From positions 1 through 8,060 of the forward strand of contig WJJA01000510.1 in NCBI GenBank assembly GCA_014729955.1: a DNA stretch of 8,060 nucleotides. The letters run 5' to 3'. The position numbers and the translations under genes are program-made. The notes below the pieces were generated by a model. The model ran no database searches. It was not told the origin of the DNA and saw only the letters and a list, made by a program, of their open reading frames with translations. Numbering within the stretch: the first letter of the stretch is position 1; each line of letters opens with the position of its first letter. Positions 6,075 to 8,060 of the stretch are shown one piece after another. The DNA is from a bacterium (lineage in GTDB: Bacteria; Electryoneota; Electryoneia; Electryoneales; Electryoneaceae).

Positions 6075-7373
6075 TTACCTCGCGAACAGCGAACTGAATT
6101 CCACAACCTGTTCTTCCTTCTGCATGCCATCGTGCAACGCATCCATCAGTTTGCTGTCAAGAAGCTCACGTTCCAGTTGATCGCGACGCTCTCCTGAGCC
6201 GAACATGAATTTCAGGCTTTCCAGGTCCATCCCACTCGCATCGGCCCGCTTCTGCAGTGCCTCGTCGACATCCTCATCGGTGACTTCCAGATCCAGATCA
6301 TCGAGCAGGCGGTCACGAATGAAGTACCATTTTAATTGATTCTTCGCTGTGTCTTTGACCTGCTCCCGGATCTGCTCCTTCGGAATCATGTTACCGGATT
6401 CCTCGTGACGACTTTCGACCATGCGCTGAATCGTCTCTTCCAGCAAGCTGGGCGGCACATCAAATTCGTGCGCCCGGACCAGCGCATCCATGATTCGATT
6501 GGCGGTCGTCTGCTTCGCCTGGTATTCGCCGAACTGCTTCAGATCGTCACGCACCTTTTCCTTCAGTTGATCGAACGTCTCGAGCGAGTCATCGACCATC
6601 GTCGCGAAATCGTCGTCCAGTTCCGGCAGCTCAACGTTCTCAACGGTTTTCGCTGTGACATTGAAGTCGATTGTATGTGTATGCTCTTCGCCCGACGCTT
6701 CATCCACGTGCTTCTCGGTTATCGTGACACGGCGTGTCTCACCCGGCCTGATCCCCAGCAGCGCCTCTTCGGCCTGCTTGTCGATCATTCCCTCGCCAAG
6801 TGTAAGGTGGATATCTTCCTGCTTGCTGCCGATAACCACCGTGCCCTGCTCATCCACTTCCTGGAAGTCTGCGGTAACACGGTCGCCGTTCTCTGCACCC
6901 TCGTCCTCGAGACGTTCCGAGATGATCGCATTGTCTTTTCTGAGGTGATCAAGATGACGATCGATGTCCTGTTCGGTCACCTCGATGCGATCTTCTGTAA
7001 AGCTGAGATTGCGCCAGTCGGCAAGTTCGAAGTCCGGGGGGATTTCTACGGAAACGGTAAAGGTCAGCGACTCGCCCGGCTGATAATTGCTCTCCTTGAT
7101 GTCGCCGGGAGTCAACGGCCGCAGTTCTGTTTCTTCCAGGACATCGGGATAGACCTTCTGGATGATGTCTTCCAGTGCCTCGTAGCGTATCGCTTCTCCA
7201 TAACGCTTCTTCACGATGCTCATCGGCACTTTGCCGGGGCGGAACCCGTCCAGGTTCAACGTTTTTCGAGCCTTCTGGTAGGCTTTTTCGAAATGCGGTT
7301 CCAGCTCCTTTTCGGGAATCTCGACCCGGATACTGACCACCGGACCGGTCTGCGCTTTCTCAAGGATGTTCAC
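6075..7373 (-). CDS. tig: trigger factor (ribosome-associated chaperone)
   Basis: First chaperone met by nascent chains; it binds ribosomal protein L23 at the exit tunnel. It has 432 residues, the E. coli size. The N-terminal ribosome-binding domain has the signature GFRPGKVP at 43-50. A middle FKBP-like region lies at about 155-245 (NGDRVTADF to TAKTVENVELPELDDDF) and a helical, acidic chaperone domain fills the C-terminus (LKWYFIRDRLL near 347-357). In the middle domain the usual MIPGFE block reads MIDKQAEE, so prolyl isomerase activity may be weak or lost. The start is GTG at 7373, chosen because AGGA lies nine bases upstream and because it places GFRPGKVP at the family position. It is the first gene of the minus-strand cluster and is divergent from the PAS gene; clpP follows after 163 bases. 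Confidence 0.96.
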   Translation of the reverse strand: MNILEKAQTGPVVSIRVEIPEKELEPHFEKAYQKARKTLNLDGFRPGKVPMSIVKKRYGEAIRYEALEDIIQKVYPDVLEETELRPLTPGDIKESNYQPGESLTFTVSVEIPPDFELADWRNLSFTEDRIEVTEQDIDRHLDHLRKDNAIISERLEDEGAENGDRVTADFQEVDEQGTVVIGSKQEDIHLTLGEGMIDKQAEEALLGIRPGETRRVTITEKHVDEASGEEHTHTIDFNVTAKTVENVELPELDDDFATMVDDSLETFDQLKEKVRDDLKQFGEYQAKQTTANRIMDALVRAHEFDVPPSLLEETIQRMVESRHEESGNMIPKEQIREQVKDTAKNQLKWYFIRDRLLDDLDLEVTDEDVDEALQKRADASGMDLESLKFMFGSGERRDQLERELLDSKLMDALHDGMQKEEQVVEFSSLFAR

Positions 7374-7382
7374 TGTGTGTGT

Positions 7383-7386
7383 TCCT
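7383..7386 (-). promoter_or_regulatory. ribosome binding site deciding the GTG start of tig
   Basis: On the minus strand AGGA is followed by nine bases of alternating AC and then GTG. The longer frame upstream, reaching 7615 in another frame, has no comparable site. Confidence 0.65.
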
Positions 7387-7471
7387 GCGTGGTTGAACGT
7401 AAGCGGAAAGGCTGTGGCGTCGCTGTATCCACCGTATTGATGTCCCGCAATGCCCTTCCGAAGAAAGGCGT

Positions 7472-7500
7472 AAAATAGGAAAATGGTTGACTTTCACCAA
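7472..7500 (-). promoter_or_regulatory. candidate sigma-70-type promoter for tig
   Basis: On the minus strand TTGGTG (7500-7495), a 17-base spacer and TATTTT (7477-7472) give optimal spacing with partial matches in both boxes. The surrounding sequence is A+T-rich compared with its flanks. The predicted start near 7465 would give a leader of about 90 bases. Confidence 0.4.
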
Positions 7501-7640
7501 TACACGAATGCGTACTCCCGCGACTCTTGGAAGCGTCCGATGTAGTTTGCGTTAGGTTTACATGAGTGCAAGTCCCGGTCCCCCGGGCTGCACGGAACAC
7601 AGGTCCGCCCTCCACGGCGTCGGAAAATGAAGCTTCCCAC

Positions 7641-7670
7641 TTGCCGGAGATGTTTTGGTATTCACATACT
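7641..7670 (+). promoter_or_regulatory. candidate promoter for the PAS-like gene
   Basis: TTGCCG (7641-7646) and CATACT (7665-7670) are separated by 18 bases, with four of six consensus matches in each box. Transcription would begin near 7677, about 36 bases before the ATG at 7713. The palindrome TTCATGAA at 7673-7680 lies at the predicted start and might be an operator. Confidence 0.3.
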
Positions 7671-7712
7671 TATTCATGAAACACGAAAAACACAACGAGA
7701 AAGCCTTCGCCG

Positions 7713-8060
7713 ATGTCATCCGATACAACCGGTCGGTCTTCCCGCGTAACCCCTGATCAATCCAGGGGAATCGCCATGATTTGCGGTCCGGACGGAACGG
7801 TGCTCAAGTTCCTGCGGGATGACTATCAAATCGCGAATACCCTGAACAAACAGCCCGGCTTTACAGAGTTGTTTCCCGATGATTTTGCCGAACGCGCTCT
7901 TGCAATGCTGGACGAAATTCGAGGTAAGTCGGCTTCTTTCAATTGGGAATTCCCGCTGAAGGGATTTGACAATCATCGCAGCTTTCGATTCGCCGGCATC
8001 TATTCCGCTGAGACCATCATTCTCGTCGCCGGCGAGTCCACCGAAGAGGTCAATCAATTC
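7713..8060 (+). CDS. PAS-like sensor domain protein, N-terminal part (3' truncated by window edge)
   Basis: The frame opens at 7680 and has no stop before the right edge, so only 116 residues are visible. After a polar leader (MSSDTTGRSSRVTPDQS) comes a PAS-like fold at about 18-112. It has a first strand RGIAMICGPDG followed by TVLKFLRDDY, LFPDDFAERALAMLDEIR as the central helices, then SFNWEFPLKG and SFRFAGIYSAETIILVAGES as the closing strands. The order (strand with DG turn, helices, F-W-E strand, RF-G strand, hydrophobic last strand) is that of N-terminal PAS modules of sensor histidine kinases and related signalling proteins. The output domain is beyond the window. The ATG at 7713 keeps the first strand intact. 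An alternative ATG at 7776 has a better ribosome site (AGGGGA, six bases) but would cut into that strand. Divergent from tig. Confidence 0.6.
   Translation, partial: MSSDTTGRSSRVTPDQSRGIAMICGPDGTVLKFLRDDYQIANTLNKQPGFTELFPDDFAERALAMLDEIRGKSASFNWEFPLKGFDNHRSFRFAGIYSAETIILVAGESTEEVNQF

Larger units (their letters stand above)
7374..7712. other. divergent intergenic region between tig and the PAS gene
   Basis: This is a 339-base gap between diverging genes. It holds a promoter candidate for each side and two potential hairpins in its middle: ATGTA at 7540-7544 with TACAT at 7559-7563, and GTGCA at 7566-7570 with TGCAC at 7589-7593 around CCCGG/CCGGG. I tested the 7500-7610 stretch for a tRNA cloverleaf on both strands and found none. 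A minus-strand frame of 81 codons (7370-7615) has a GTG start, no visible ribosome site and no recognisable protein. Confidence 0.6.

Noticed and set aside
6336..7478. 380-codon plus-strand open frame antisense to tig
   Set aside because: It lies entirely against a clear trigger factor, is rich in His, Leu and Arg as expected for an antisense frame, has no recognisable domain, and is explained by codon bias of tig.
7500..7610. tRNA or other known small RNA in the divergent region
   Set aside because: The GTGCAAGTCCC stretch looks like a T-loop at first sight, but no acceptor, D or anticodon stems fit on either strand.
7370..7615. 81-codon minus-strand frame upstream of tig
   Set aside because: It has a GTG start with no ribosome site, overlaps the candidate tig promoter, and has low-complexity polar content without a recognisable domain.
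7716..8057. 113-codon minus-strand frame at the right end
   Set aside because: It is antisense to the PAS-like frame, which shows a coherent domain pattern. The minus frame does not.

Overview
The window is a bacterial chromosomal segment of moderate to high G+C. It is centred on the conserved protein-quality-control cluster tig-clpP-clpX-lon, read on the minus strand from about 7373 down to 1181. The gene order and the individual proteins are textbook. The window carries no phage, insertion-sequence, CRISPR, rRNA or tRNA signal that I can find. ClpX wording (the ADYDV stretch before the Walker B region, RKHPEQK, NTRNILFICGGAFEG) reminds me of the FCB group or a neighbouring Gram-negative lineage rather than of enterobacteria. 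This is an impression from memory, not a placement; the tig-clpP-clpX-lon order itself occurs in many phyla.

Layout from left to right: (1) 3-1004 (+), the C-terminal half of a DinG/YoaA-type superfamily 2 helicase whose start lies outside the window. (2) 1027-1215 (-), a possible 62-residue single-pass membrane protein overlapping the 3' end of lon. (3) 1181-3598 (-), lon. (4) 3599-3983, a 385-base gap with an intrinsic terminator for clpX, a candidate lon promoter and a dense cluster of GACCCG dyads. (5) 3984-5249 (-), clpX. (6) 5300-5911 (-), clpP, only 50 bases from clpX and so probably co-transcribed. (7) 5912-6074, a gap with a potential three-way-junction fold and a heat-shock-like -10 element. 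(8) 6075-7373 (-), tig, starting at GTG. (9) 7374-7712, a divergent intergenic region with promoter candidates in both directions. (10) 7713 to the right edge (+), the N-terminus of a PAS-like sensor protein that runs off the window.

The four central genes form a functional chain. Trigger factor meets nascent chains at the ribosome exit. ClpX unfolds substrates and feeds them to the ClpP peptidase. Lon is the second ATP-dependent protease, degrading damaged and regulatory proteins. A strong terminator after clpX and the long structured gap imply that lon is transcribed separately. I did not find an undescribed system with confidence. The best leads are the non-coding elements in the lon leader and between tig and clpP, and the small membrane protein that sits where hupB often follows lon in proteobacteria.
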